Translations under genes and position numbers: made by a program | Notes under the pieces: generated by a model | What the model saw: only the letters and a program-made list of their open reading frames with translations | The model's database searches: none | What the model was told of the DNA's origin: nothing | Assembly (NCBI GenBank): GCA_004835665.1 | Contig: RBKR01000018.1 | Span: 186,001-250,000, forward strand | DNA length: 64,000 bases | Source: Phoma sp. XZ068 | Taxonomy: Eukaryota; Ascomycota; Dothideomycetes; Pleosporales; Didymellaceae | Reading direction: 5' to 3' | Part shown: positions 22,349-33,801 of the stretch, piece after piece | Layout: the number at the start of each line of letters is the position of its first letter | How positions within the stretch are numbered: position 1 is the stretch's first letter

Positions 22349-24345
22349 ATGCCTCCATGGGTGGCCTCTGCGCCGCGATTGACGTCGCTGACCAAAGGAC
22401 GAGCCATTGAGCGCCTTCCCGCCGTCCTTCGTTGCCGCCATGCAACTCCACGCTCGCTGAATCTCCGCGTCCGCTCCGCATCAACACATGTTTCGCCCAC
22501 GGCAATAAATCTGCGCCCCAACATCCCGCCACGGAACCAGGAGCTGTACAATGCATTGTCCGCGCTGAGTGGTGCTGCCGAGACCTATGTCAACATCAGT
22601 CGTCTGCAATTGGCACTCGGTGGCCTGGCGGCGCAAGATGCTGTCACGAGGGTTGCTGGTGGGTTTTGCGATTGATGTTGGAAGGCATAGCTGACGGAAC
22701 ATGCAGTACTCGGTCTGAATAGCCAGGTCAGCGCCCAGCGACTTGCGCGCCTGCTTCTCGCGGATCCATTGGGCAATGAAGAGGATTGGGAGAAAGAGCT
22801 TGAGAAAGCGGGAGATGGGAACGAGAGGGTCGTGCTGCTGAAGTGAGTGCATCACGTTGAGCACAATATGCGCGAACAGCGCTGACAACGAATAGGTTCG
22901 GAGACGAGAGTGACGCGCACCGACCCACGCCGTTGTACAAAGTGCTTTCCGTGCCCTCGAGGGTCCTGCGGGCACATAATCTGGAGGTCCTGGTCTCGAC
23001 GCTAAATGTCAATACTGCGAATATGCTCACGACTGCCTCGACGGAAAGCTCGGGAGACTCGGTTCTGGTACCCAAACTACAGGCTACTTCTGCGCGAGGG
23101 ACACCCGTACCATACCCAGTGCACAAGACGTTAGTACTTGGCCAAGGCCTCGACAGCGCGCTGGCGTTTGGCAGATTCTCATCCGACAGCGCCGACGATC
23201 TGCGCAACATGGTCAAGGTGGCTGTGGACCTCCCCGCGCCACAGGAAGAGACGGATACAGATGCGCACGCCGAGAGCGCAGTGGTCAACGTCAAAGTCGG
23301 CACACAGGCGCTCGCAAGCTTCCGCGAATCCGTGGCGAATTCACAGATCTTCGAGCGCGGCTGGTTCAGAAGTGGCCTACCCACGCTCTCGCAATGGCTC
23401 ACTGCTGACCTGCAACCTACCGAATCGATCAAGCCTGTAATGAAAACTCTCATAAACTCCATCGCCGACGACGTTGAAGCAAAACTCTTTAAGGAAGACA
23501 CAGCGCGCCTCGCCCTTCTCGCAGCGCTACCCACGGACCGCGAGGCTACTACAGCCATCACCAACGCCTTGGACGTATGGGCTGAGAAGAGCCACACCGA
23601 GCTCCGCGACGAACTTGACGAAGCATTCTCAGCACGCAACTGGCACAAGCTTTCGTGGTGGAAACTCTTCTGGCGCGTCGACGACGTGTCCATGCTCTCA
23701 CAGGAAATCATTGAAAGCCGCTGGCTCATCAGCGCCGAGAAGAGCAGCATATTCCTTGCTGGAAGGATGGCACAGGTTGGCTTCCCTGAAGACCTGCCGA
23801 GAGTTATCGTAAACGAGGTGCCAGTAACCACCACGGAGACGGCGCCTACGCTCGACAACCAGCCAACCAACCTCTCCACCGAAGTAAGAAAACAGCAACC
23901 TTGGTCAGAGAACATTGCGACTGCGCGTGAAGAGTTGGTGGCTGCGAACGTCCCGCCCTTGCAAGCGCTCGCTCAGCGCCTAATCCTCCAGACTATGTCT
24001 ACTACATCTCTCTCGAGTGCCTTATCAGCGCTGCTCTACGTCTCCTCATCCTGCTCCGTGTTCGAAGCTAGTACCGTAGCCGCGCTTGGTCTGACATTCT
24101 CGCTCCGCCGCATGCAAAAGCTATGGGAGGGCGCGCGCGAAAGTTGGCAAGGAACAGTCAGAGAGGAAGGCCGAAGGACACTGAAAGCGACTGAAGATCT
24201 TGTCAGGTTGATCATCAGGGCTAAGGAGCAGGGCAAGGCGCAGATTGACGAGGGAGCGCTTGAGCGGAGACAGGCGAGGGAAGCAGTTAAGGCTGTTAGG
24301 GAGGCATTGGCGAATTTGCCCAAGGCAGACATTGAGCAAAAGTAG
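22349..24345 (+). CDS. Mmc1-like mitochondrial protein
   Basis: Fungal mitochondrial protein of uncertain function; I recognise the Mmc1-like pattern from its N-terminal block and layout. Exons 22349-22658, 22707-22842, 22896-24345; 631 aa. The first 40 residues are Arg/Ser/Ala-rich without acids (LRCRHATPRSLNLRVRSAS), a matrix-targeting presequence. Then NIPPRNQELYNALSALSG, ETYVNISRLQLALGGL and RVAVLGLNSQVSAQRLARLLL. The middle part is long and helical with WWKLFWRVDDVSMLS. Near residues 505-560 there is a hydrophobic pair (TTSLSSALSALLYVSSS and FEASTVAALGLTF) that could cross the inner membrane, then a charged coiled-coil-like C-terminus. Start chosen because it gives the presequence. Confidence 0.8.
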
Positions 24346-24893
24346 GATTGCTTTGGTGTACGAGTATTGTAAAATGAGAAACCCGTATGAAGGCATTCAT
24401 CAACTCAATCGCCGTCACTTAGTATAAGCTTCTCAGTCCCGGTTCTGGAAGGTTTAGAAATACGGCGCAGATCGGCCCTTCTTTCTTACGTCCTTGGTAG
24501 GACTTTTGACGATCACTACTATTGACTGTCACTCCTACACCTCGCACTCTTCTCACTAGTTCGCTTCTGATGACTCGCGCCGTGATTACAAAGTCAAAGT
24601 CAAACGGCGTGAAGAACGTCACATGCAATCGCACGATGTCGCGATTCACCGCCACACCGGCCGGACCTCGCTCTCTACAAAAATATGCTCAAAACCCATC
24701 TGAACAGTCCTGTAACGCAGTCTTTTAATTGCACTTAATGCCATCCCCAGAATAACACCGAGCCTGAATCGCGCTACCAGGATGCCATCTGCGGCTGACG
24801 CCCCGCTTTTCTTGACACCTCGCTCGCTTCAGCTCGTGATGCCTTACCAATCCCCCCAACCATCGTAACCCTGCTAAACACACCATGGTGTAA
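24346..24893. other. Intergenic, 548 bp
   Basis: Spacer between two plus-strand genes; no gene seen except the tiny upstream ORF at its right end, listed separately. Confidence 0.5.
24885..24893 (+). promoter_or_regulatory. Two-codon upstream ORF touching the HET gene start
   Basis: The sequence CACCATGGTGTAAATGGAG holds ATG-GTG-TAA followed at once by the main ATG. The first ATG has a good context (ACC before, G at +4), so ribosomes would often begin there, stop after two codons and must reinitiate on the adjacent ATG or scan past. This assumes the mRNA starts upstream of 24885. Confidence 0.45.
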
Positions 24894-27204
24894 ATGGAGG
24901 TCTGCGCGGTATGCAATGACCTGGAGAAGAGGAGCGAAGACGATCCCCGCTTGGTATTCGATGTCTCGCCTGCGGTGCTGAGCCACTCCGCGTTTGTTAA
25001 TCGGTGCGAGTCGTGCTTGGTTATTCTGGAGGGGTTTCGTCAGGGCGGGCAGACGCTGTATCAGAAGGATTTTCAGCGGTTGGCCAGGACAGTGACGGCA
25101 AGGTGTCGGGCGAGGGTTAATGGGAGGGAGGATACAGTTGTGCTGGAGACGTATTTTTATGATGATAGACCGAAGTTGGAGTTGGAGTTTTATAGTCTCC
25201 AGACTCATCGTATGTTTGATCCTATTTCAATTAGAGTCTCTTAAGATGTTTGTTTGTTTGTGCTGATTATGATTAGCTTGGAAGGCGATTCTACCGAGAG
25301 CTACAACGAGCGGCCATCCGCTGTCAGCTGAGTCTTTGAACTGGACGCGATTACGTCTGAGCGACTGTGATAGACTACACAGTGCATGCAGAGGGCCTCA
25401 AAGGATCTATTTGCCCAAACGCGTGCTCTCGATCCAAGCAGACGACGAGGACGTTTTCAAAGTCCGCCTCATCGAGCCCAAAGCTGGTGACGAGGGCGCT
25501 TACATCGCGCTCTCGCACTGCTGGGGCAACAGCCAGCCTTGTGTCACTGCACATGCGACTCTCGAAGATAGCACATCGACACTCGAACACAGGAAAAGCG
25601 GGATCCCATGGGAAACCATACCGAAGACCTTCCAAGATGCCATTACGCTGACGTCCCTACTTGGTATCACCTTCATATGGATCGACTCACTCTGCATAAT
25701 CCAGAACGACAAAGAAGACTGGGCAACCGAGTCTGCGAAAATGGCTGATATTTACGAACATGCTTCTCTGACGCTATCGGCCACCGTCTCCGCCGGAGAC
25801 TCATATGGGTGCTTTCCTGCATCGTTCAGCACCTCGCGCAGTCTATCAGTTAGTCTCCCCGAAGACGTTGGCACGTGTGAAATCGCCGTTCGAAAACCCA
25901 TCACGCACTGGGACACTTTTGGGCAAAGCGAACTACACGCACGCTTCCCGCTTATGAGTCGAGGTTGGGCGTTCCAGGAGCGGTTGCTTTCAAGACGGGT
26001 TCTGCACTTCTCCGAGGCGGAGCTGGTGTGGGAGTGTCGAGAGCTGAGTACGTGTGAGTGCAGGGGGTTTGGCTCGCAGACTAGTCCAGCTGGGGTATTT
26101 CATCAGGCGATTAGGGTTAGTGAGGATGAGCTACGAGATGCTCCTGGTCGGCAGAGTCAGGTTCAGGAAGACCTTGAGGTCCGCAGGTTTCAAGAGGAGG
26201 AGGTTGATAAGTTATGGAAGAGTACTACGTCTGGTCTGCGGAGGGGGTCTGCTAAGTCTTTCCAAGAATGGATGAGGCGAGTGGGTATGCCGAAGTCCAC
26301 CTTACCGCCATACTTGGAGTCAGATCCTTGGACGGATATGTCGAAAATACGGGAGTGTGCTAGTTATGTTTTCGACTTCCATCGGATTGTCGAGAAGTAC
26401 TCTACACTGAACTTGACCAAGCGATCAGATCGCCTACCGGCACTTTCTGGCCTCTGCAAACGCCTCCAACATGTTCGTGGTGAATACGTCGCAGGTCTGT
26501 GGAAGGAATCACTAGCATTCGACCTCCTCTGGCGCGTCGAGCGACTAAATATCCACTCAATAAAAGCCCTTCCTCCATCCGAAGACTACTGCGGCCCATC
26601 ATGGTCCTGGGTCTCCACCCCCGACCCCGTCGCCTACTGGCCAGACATAACAAACTTCCTTGACGCATCCCGACTATTCAAACCCCCTCCCCCTACCCAA
26701 GCAGACACCCAGCAACACAAGCCCTTCTCGCGCCCCACCTGTCTAGCGCGCACCCTCCAACCCGACAGCGTCCTCCTCAAAATCGCAGAAAAGGGAATGA
26801 ACCCCTTCGGGCGAGTCGCCTACGCCATCCTCACCGGCACCGCATCAACCACAACCGCAACACTACGCTACACATACTCCTCCTTCTGGCTTGACGGCAC
26901 AAACAAATTAGATCTCAGCAGGTACAAGCTCACGCTCGGCGGCGACGGGATAATCGAGCTCCCGTTCTGGGCAGACTATGCGCTTGCCGCCGAGGGACCG
27001 GGGTATATACCCAACGGCACGGACTTGACGTTGGTGCTTGTGCATCCGCGCGTTTGTCTTGTGCTGGTTGCTACGGGCGGGGGGTTTTCACGGGTGCCGC
27101 AGTATAGGAGGGTGGGGATTACGAGGATTTCGGAGGATATGGTGAGGGAGTATAGGATTGATTGGATGGATTTTTCGGAGGTGGCCGCGTTTAGTATCGT
27201 GTGA
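24894..27204 (+). CDS. HET-domain protein (heterokaryon-incompatibility type)
   Basis: Fungal non-self-recognition family; some HET-domain proteins trigger cell death on fusion of unlike hyphae, most are uncharacterised. Exons 24894-25209 and 25277-27204; 747 aa. The N-terminal part has Cys pairs (CAVCNDLE, CESCLVILEGF), then SWKAI-like and CDRLHSAC segments usual before HET. HET domain at about residues 155-310: IALSHCWGN, IPKTFQDAITLTSLLGITFIWIDSLCIIQND, WATESAKMADIYEHASLTLSAT, and LMSRGWAFQERLLSRRVLHF. Later GPSWSWVSTPDPVAYW matches the conserved C-terminal Trp-rich region. No NACHT, WD or TPR repeats follow, so it is the stand-alone type. Solo gene between housekeeping and CAZyme genes. 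Confidence 0.9.
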
Positions 27205-28132
27205 TTAGTATGTGGTTCTTCGCTGGGGGTTTGAGGCTCTTTGTGCGACTAGAGATGAGAGGGTATATCGGTGTTTCTTGTGGCAACATGCTGTTGTCGA
27301 ACTTACTGTCTCCTTAGACTGAGGACTGGATGTCGTTTCTACTATCATGGAGTGACCAACGTATCTAGTAGGTAGTGAACCTCGCATCAAATGGGCAGTG
27401 AACACTGTATGCTGCGATGACTTGAATACTGGAAAAATAGAAACCCCGAAATCTTGAAGATAAAGAGCAAAAGGACCTTAACGCCCTTGGCGCGCATGTT
27501 GGCGGTTTAGCGCAATTACGCTCGTATTTCACAAGTCCAAGGTTGAACAAGTGAACGAAATTAGAGCGATTTCACAAATGTCGTGCTTGTTTTCGCTAAG
27601 ACTAGCAAGATAAAAAAGAGCAGGGTGATCAATGACAAGGAGACAATGAGGAAGCGTGTGTTGCGCGATGCAAGCGCGCAATGAAAAATGTCAAGACTCG
27701 GCAGCTAAGGAAGATTAATTGCCGTAATAGAGTGCAGACGCTTCTGGATAGGTGGAGACTCGGCATAACTGCCGAAGTTCTGCATCTGCACCCCAACACA
27801 GTCTAAACTCCTACCTCCTTCCACTCTTTACCGTGAGCAACGTGTGGGGAAGCAGGGGTATTGAAAGACCACCGGTTGCTGTAGGGCTGGGCATGAGTAA
27901 ATCAACCGGGACATCGCCATCGAACTGCCTCCTAAGCACAACTCTAGTCACACCAATTAATATATTCAGACAACACAGCTGACGATGTGTTGCCAAGACA
28001 TGAGGCAAGAAGTCGCGATGGAAGATTCATCCAAGTATTCAGGCTCAACTAGCTCTGGGCGCTGGCTACATAACTCAAAGTTGCTCGGAGATACGAATCA
28101 GCACATCGAGAAGGACATATCTACATTGAGCA
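27205..28132. other. Intergenic, 928 bp, upstream of xylanase
   Basis: AT-richer promoter region. GTGGGG near 27844 and GCAGGGG just after resemble the SYGGRG CreA repressor site, fitting a carbon-repressed xylanase, but such words occur by chance. I found no clear GGCTAA xylanase-activator site. No gene. Confidence 0.4.
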
Positions 28133-28876
28133 ATGGTTTCATTCACTTCTCTCCTTCTTGCCTGCACGGCAGCCCTGGGCGTGCTCAGCGCTCCCCTCGA
28201 CGTACTCACTGATCAAGTAGACGCCAATTTCACAGCCCTCGAGAGACGCCAGGTAACCGGCAACTCCGAAGGCACCCACAACGGCTACTTCTACTCCTGG
28301 TGGTCCGATGGCGGCGGCTATGCGCAGTACACAATGGGCGAGGGTAGCAAGTACTCCGTGACCTGGCGCAATGTTGGCAACTTCGTCGGCGGAAAGGGCT
28401 GGAACCCAGGAACCGGCCGGTACTTTGATTCTTACTCCCCAAATTCCCCCATTACTAAAGTCTCCGTTAGCACCATCAACTACGGCGGTTCCTTCTCGCC
28501 CCAGGGTAACGGCTACCTCGCCGTCTACGGCTGGACCCGCAACCCCCTCGTCGAATACTACGTCGTTGAGAGCTACGGCACGTACAACCCTAGCAGCAAC
28601 GCCCAGCGCAAGGGCACCTTCAGCTCTGATGGCGGCACCTACGACATTGCTCAGTCGACGCGCACCAACCAGCCCTCCATTGATGGCGTACGCACCTTTC
28701 AGCAGTACTGGTCCGTCCGTCAGTCGAAGCGCACCAGCGGCAGCGTGAACATGCAAAATCACTTCAATGCGTGGTCTAGAAATGGGATGAACTTGGGTAC
28801 GCATTACTACCAGATTGTTGCGACTGAGGGATATCAGAGCAGCGGAAGCAGTGAGATTTATGTGCAGACAAAGTAG
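28133..28876 (+). CDS. GH11 endo-1,4-beta-xylanase, secreted
   Basis: Hydrolyses beta-1,4-xylan in plant walls. Open as a single frame of 247 codons, but 28420-28470 is very probably a 51-nt in-frame intron (GTACTT...ATTACTAAAG...TTAG): removing it joins GWNPGTGR to TINYGGSFSPQGNGYLAVYG, the normal GH11 sequence, and deletes 17 residues absent from the family. Spliced protein 230 aa. Signal peptide about 1-19, short propeptide ending in a dibasic LERR, mature start near QVTGNSEG. Catalytic glutamates: nucleophile in NPLVEYYVVESYG (E124 spliced) and acid/base in IVATEGYQSSG (E215). Beta-jelly-roll pattern complete; no carbohydrate-binding module. Probably induced by plant material. Confidence 0.95.
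   Translation: MVSFTSLLLACTAALGVLSAPLDVLTDQVDANFTALERRQVTGNSEGTHNGYFYSWWSDGGGYAQYTMGEGSKYSVTWRNVGNFVGGKGWNPGTGRYFDSYSPNSPITKVSVSTINYGGSFSPQGNGYLAVYGWTRNPLVEYYVVESYGTYNPSSNAQRKGTFSSDGGTYDIAQSTRTNQPSIDGVRTFQQYWSVRQSKRTSGSVNMQNHFNAWSRNGMNLGTHYYQIVATEGYQSSGSSEIYVQTK
28420..28470 (+). other. In-frame intron inside the GH11 gene
   Basis: 51 nt, divisible by three, no stop codon. Donor GTACTT, branch-like ACTAA, acceptor TTAG. The encoded 17 residues interrupt the conserved GR-TINYGG junction of GH11. A pure ORF caller would wrongly include it. Confidence 0.85.
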
Positions 28877-29433
28877 ACGGGCATGACTATGATTTCTTGG
28901 ACGAGAAGAAACGAGCAGAAGTGCGGAAGAGAAGGTATGGTGGTTTGAGAGCTTGTTCTTGTATTTAGACAACGTATCGAACATATTTGTTGGACATGTG
29001 GATTCTCGTGATGGTATTATCGGCATCTGCCGTGTTCATAGCTAGTGGCTCATTGGGATCATTCCCCTTCCCTAAGCATATTGCATCGGATCCTGGCGTT
29101 CTTCCGTTTCTTGACAATTGCTAGTTTGAAGCGATTGCGAAATGCGTACCATAGATGAGGACCCAAAGAACTGATAGTAACGTATCGTCCGGTTGATCAG
29201 TAGAACACCAACGATATGAGCTATCTATTTTTCTCATGAGCTGTGACAAAGGCGAAATAAATGGATCCACCTCAGTGTGAACTTCCATAGAGCCACTCAT
29301 TTCAATCATGCAAATCGATCTACGATTTAATAGTCAAATAAGGATAAATTTAAATACTGAAAAATGCATACCACGTCCTATGCAACGCCGTTGTAATGCA
29401 GTCATGAGGTTTATAACACAGCCACAAGACCAT
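28877..29433. other. Convergent 3' spacer, 557 bp
   Basis: Between the stop codons of the xylanase and the NRPS-like gene. AT-rich in its right half. No gene seen. Confidence 0.5.
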
Positions 29434-32400
29434 CTAAGCGCCAATCATCTTTAAGAGTGCCTCCACATCTTCAATAACCTCTTCAACACTCTTACTGGCA
29501 TCAACAGGCAAGACATCTGTCTCATCTGCAGAGGGTGCGCCGTAGATAGCAGTCTGGCTTTCGACCATCGCAGGCTTCATGTAGTGCGGAGCGCGACTTT
29601 GCATTCGACGCACAAGCTCTTCCTGGTCCGCTTGAAGGTCTACAAACACGACCCGAACACCTTGTGATTTCAGGGCGCGGAACTTATCGCGATACTGCTT
29701 CTTCAGTGCGGAACAAGACACAATAGCCTTCTCATAGTCCAAATCGCTCACGGTTTCAAGAGCACGCTTGGTTAATCTGTCAAGCCAAGGCGCACGATCG
29801 TCATCACCGAGAGGGATGCCGGAAGCCATCTGCTCGACAGCTTTGAAGGAGTGCAGCTCGTCGCCTTCAATGAAAGGTGCCTTGAGGGTGGTACTGAGGT
29901 GTTTCGCAAGTGTGGACTTGCCACTGCCACAGGGACCGGCAACGACAATGACTTGCTTCTTCATCTGAGCGGTGCTAGAAGATGGCTGTGTCCACGCGCT
30001 CGATTTGAACTCATCGACAAAGGTCTTAACGAAAGCGGCATCAAGTACCGGTGCGTTTTCCAGTGCGGGCGAGAACTGACGCGCAATTGCGGTTTCGTAC
30101 GTTCTCGATGCGCCAAATGTTTCTTTGTCGTATTTGGAGGCGAAGAAATCTAGAAGCTTGAATGTGGGATTAGTAATAACATCGTTGCTGGAGTTGCGTA
30201 ACCGCTCTACCCACTCCTTTGGCTCGACCTCATCGAACTCCAGTCCAGCCTGTCGTAAAGCAGGAAGGAGATCGTTCGTCCATGAAAAGGACTTTGCGTT
30301 GGTGACGTTAGCAACGATATCCTCGGCATTGCTAAGAGAGATTTCGGAGACAGCTTGTGCAATGACATCCACAGGAGTCCAGCTGGGAAACTCGTTCAGC
30401 TTCGGTAGTGCACCAATTGTGAGGGCTGACTGCATCATGAGAGGGATAGCCTCGTCTTTGTTCCAGACACCATGAACAGTGTCAGCGACGATTTGACCGA
30501 CACGAAGGACCCTGGCCGTCACACCAGCTTTCTTTGCAGCCGCTACACAAAGGTTCTCGGCCACACACTTGCTTTGTGCATAACCCATGCTTTGAGCCCA
30601 GTCCAACTCTGCGACCTTCTCTGGTGTGTTTATGTTTGGACAACGTGCGACAGTGCTGACAGAAGAGCAGAAGTCGAAGGTTGCTTTTCCTGAGGCAGGG
30701 CTTGCGAGACAAAGATTGATAAGATGGTTCACACCAGCAATGCAGTCCTTTTCGAAAGACGAAAGGCCCCAATTGAAGTTGACGGCCCACGCGCAGTGAA
30801 TGACATTGGTCACCTTCTCGGCAATGGCGTCATAGGTCACAGTGGACAGTCCAAGATGAGCGTCTGAGAAGTCTGAAGGCAAAGCATTGATCTTTGTGCG
30901 CGCCTCCAGAGACATTGTGTGGTAGATCTTACGCTGGAGGAGTGACTGTGTGACACGACGGGCCGCATCCTTGGAATCCTTCGCGCGGACAAGGCAGTGG
31001 ACAGTCTCGATATCAGCGCGAGCAACTAGCTGCGCAAGTACATGAGCACCAAGCGAGCCAGTGGTACCTGTGAGGACCACAGTCTTCTTGTGAACAGGCT
31101 GAAAGTCGCCGTACTTGGCGATCAAGTCTTGCATTGTCTCTTCGATCGACGTCTGTACCTCCACTCTTCCGGTGCGGAGGCTGTGCAGATGAGCGCTCAG
31201 AGAAGCGATGGAGGGGTATTCGAATACGACATTCTGGCCAAGCTTTTCATTGCCAATATCGACAGCCTTGAGGATATCTGTGCGAATCAAGATAGACTGC
31301 AACGAGTCCAGACCAAGCGAGAAGAGGTCAGCAGACCGGTCAATGTCCTCAGCTTGGGGAAGAGAATTGGTAACAGTGGCACGAATGAAGGACTCCAACT
31401 CAGGAATGTTGAAGGCTTTCAGATCTCCTTGGGCAGATGCTGCCAAATCATATGCACTTTCGATTTCTGGAGCGAACTGCTTGTAGAACGCTTGCCTGAT
31501 AATGCTCCCTTTGTCTGTGCGAGGAAACTGACAATCGTGAGGAAGGACGCGGATCATATGCCGAGTTATTCTAGCATACGCCTCAGCAGTCCTGTTTGCT
31601 TCTTCGACAACGGGCCAAAGCTGATCGATGATCTCGTCGCTCGACAATCCATTTGTTGCGGGGCTGGGAACAACGAGCATGCCAAGATATGGACGGGCGG
31701 CACCAAAAACCACGGTCTCGGTGACAGCTTTGTGTGAGCGGATTGTTCCCTCCATCATGACAGGATTAAACTTCTCGCCATTCACCAAGACGATGGTGTC
31801 ATCAAGGCGTGCAACATACTTCCAAGCCTTCTCAATAGTGGGGTGTGGCTCGAAAAGGTCTTTTGTTGTGTAGCTGCCATCAGGTTGGTTTGATGCCACC
31901 TTGGACGGCCAGCCAGGCAGTACAGAACATTCGTAAAGGTTCGGACCGTGTGGTATCCACTTGAGAAAGGGCTGAAGCTTTGGCGATTCACGGACATAGT
32001 TCCAAGCTTTGTCGCCGTCAGGCCGGAAAGATGTCATGAGCTGGCCAACTTCGGTACTGGGTCTACATTAGTCCATGGTTTTGGGATAGAATCAAGTAAC
32101 TTACGCTCCGTAGTGACCAACAAGCTTAACGCCTTTGTCAACAAGCAAGTTACCCAATGTGTCCGGACAAGCGCTACCGCCATACATGACAATTTTCAGC
32201 TGTTGCAGTAGTTCGACACCCTCATCTGTCTCAGCAAGTAGCTTCAACGCGTATGGAACACCATAGAAAATCTCAAACTTGTGCTTCCGTAAAATTGAAG
32301 TCAAGTATGGTTGTGTGAGCGGCAGGTCCGCATTGTAGATGTGAATGGATTTTCCAGAGTAGATGGCGCGGAAGAAGTTGCAGATACCATGATTGTGGTA

Positions 32401-33184
32401 CAACGGCAACGTGATGAATGCCTTCATATCCAAGTGAATCCCATAGTTCGCAATGCAGCTCTTCTGTGGCTGATAGATGGGCTTCGGAAGTCCAGTCGAG
32501 CCTATACATGTCAACAGTGTCTACAAATAGATAGAGCAACTCTCACATACCGCTTGAGTGGATGATATACACATTGTTGGATGCTTCGACGGTGTGATCT
32601 AGCTGGTAGTCCAAGCGGGTGTCTGCGTACACTTCGATAGGGAAGTCAAAGACCGATTGTCGGGCGATCTCCTCGACGTAGACAGAGGACCTTTGTGCCT
32701 GCACATCGGCGGCGGTCTGCAAGTATCTTTCGTCTGCTAGCAGGTATGTAGCACCGGTAGTCTCGATCAGTGACTCAATAGCCAGCTGTGATATCCTTGT
32801 TGACAAGAACAGCACCGTGTGACCGAGCTTGGTAAGAGCAAGCATAGTCACTGCGTATTCAAAGTTACTCGGCCCAAGGAGTGCTACGGTAGTAGGCTTG
32901 ACATCTGAACTCATCCTTGTTGGTATGAAAGACTGGTAATGTCTGGCGACTCGGTATGCGAAGACATCGAGTTGTTGCATCGAGTAGTCAACAAAGTCGA
33001 CTCCTGAGCTGGGGTACGCAACAACTGTGGCGTTGGGATACGTGCGCGCTCGGTGCCGCAACAGCGCATCAACTGTCTCAATCGGAGCATCATCAACTTT
33101 GTCTACGCGCTCGAAAGTAGTTGTAACCGCTTTCGATGGGGTCGATGTGTGAGTGGCAGGGACTGCTATCTGTGCTGGTGCCAT
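29434..33184 (-). CDS. NRPS-like carboxylate reductase (A-T-R) fused to a gluconokinase domain
   Basis: Exons 33184-32551, 32501-32105, 32056-29434; introns 49 and 48 nt; 1217 aa. Order: (1) adenylation domain, about 25-560, with HSSGSTGLPKP, LPLYHNHGICNFF, GHYGATEVGQ and NGEKFNP; (2) thiolation domain with DLFSLGLDSLQS, phosphopantetheine site Ser595; (3) NAD(P)-dependent thioester reductase, about 660-1030, with VVLTGTTGSLGAHVL and YxxxK in YAQSKCVAE (836-840); (4) from about 1044 a complete gluconokinase-type kinase: P-loop GPCGSGKST (1051-1059), FIEGDELHSF, SGIPLGDDDRAPWL, CSALKKQYRD, HYMKPAMVESQ. Domains 1-3 activate a carboxylic acid, tether it and reduce it to an aldehyde. Domain 4 in its free form makes 6-phosphogluconate from gluconate and ATP. 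All four keep their key residues in one uninterrupted exon, so the fusion does not rest on a splice guess. Substrate unknown. Diverges from an MFS transporter. Confidence 0.93.
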
Positions 33185-33801
33185 TGTTCAGGCCGACCCG
33201 CGAAAGCAAATAGTAGAGAATGTGAGAAATGAGCTGTGGGTGGAGGCCATGATGAACGAAGGTGCCTTACTTTAGTATCAAAGCTGTCTTGGGAAGCGTG
33301 TCCAAGCCGGAGAAGTTGTGCGTGGGGAAGGAGCGCGGAGTTAGTAGGACGGCGCGACCGGGTGGAGGAAGACAACGGAGGAATAAGTGCATTGTACGGA
33401 ATACAATTCAATTGGTGAAGAATCCGAGGATATCTTCGGCGCAAGCCACTTTTTTCGAAATCCGTCATTTCCGACACGCTAAACTGGCCAGAGCTGCTTT
33501 TTCGTTGAAGCCGCGAGCGGCACCCGAGGACTAGCGTGACCCCAGACGTTAACGGTGACCTCCACATCTCGATGCCACGACAGGGTGGGGATGGGTCGAA
33601 AGCATGGGTTCTCCGCATTGTTGACTCCACAATCTTAATCTATAACTTGCACACAAGTCGACCGCGCTCTATAAGATCGCCGCTCCCGAACCTGCTGTGA
33701 AACGCATCTTCACAACCTCCTCCCCAGACTTTACAGGGACTTCTTAACTCTCGCAACTCGGCTTGCATTTTGTTCTTGCGACAACACTTTCTCTAGCCAT
33801 C
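33185..33801. promoter_or_regulatory. Divergent promoter, NRPS-like/kinase gene and MFS gene
   Basis: 617 bp between head-to-head start codons. A TATAAG word lies at 33670-33675, about 130 bp before the MFS ATG, followed by a C/T-rich leader. CGG-type half sites for Zn2Cys6 factors occur, but I cannot single out one pair. Confidence 0.45.
33670..33675 (+). promoter_or_regulatory. TATA-like box of the MFS gene
   Basis: TATAAG in GCTCTATAAGATCGCC, at a reasonable distance from the ATG at 33802 with a pyrimidine-rich stretch between. Motif evidence only. Confidence 0.35.

Noticed and set aside
22728..23915. 395-codon minus-strand frame
   Set aside because: Antisense to the Mmc1-like gene; Ser/Arg-rich without domains.
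28139..29026. 295-codon minus-strand frame over the xylanase
   Set aside because: Shadow of the GH11 coding bias.
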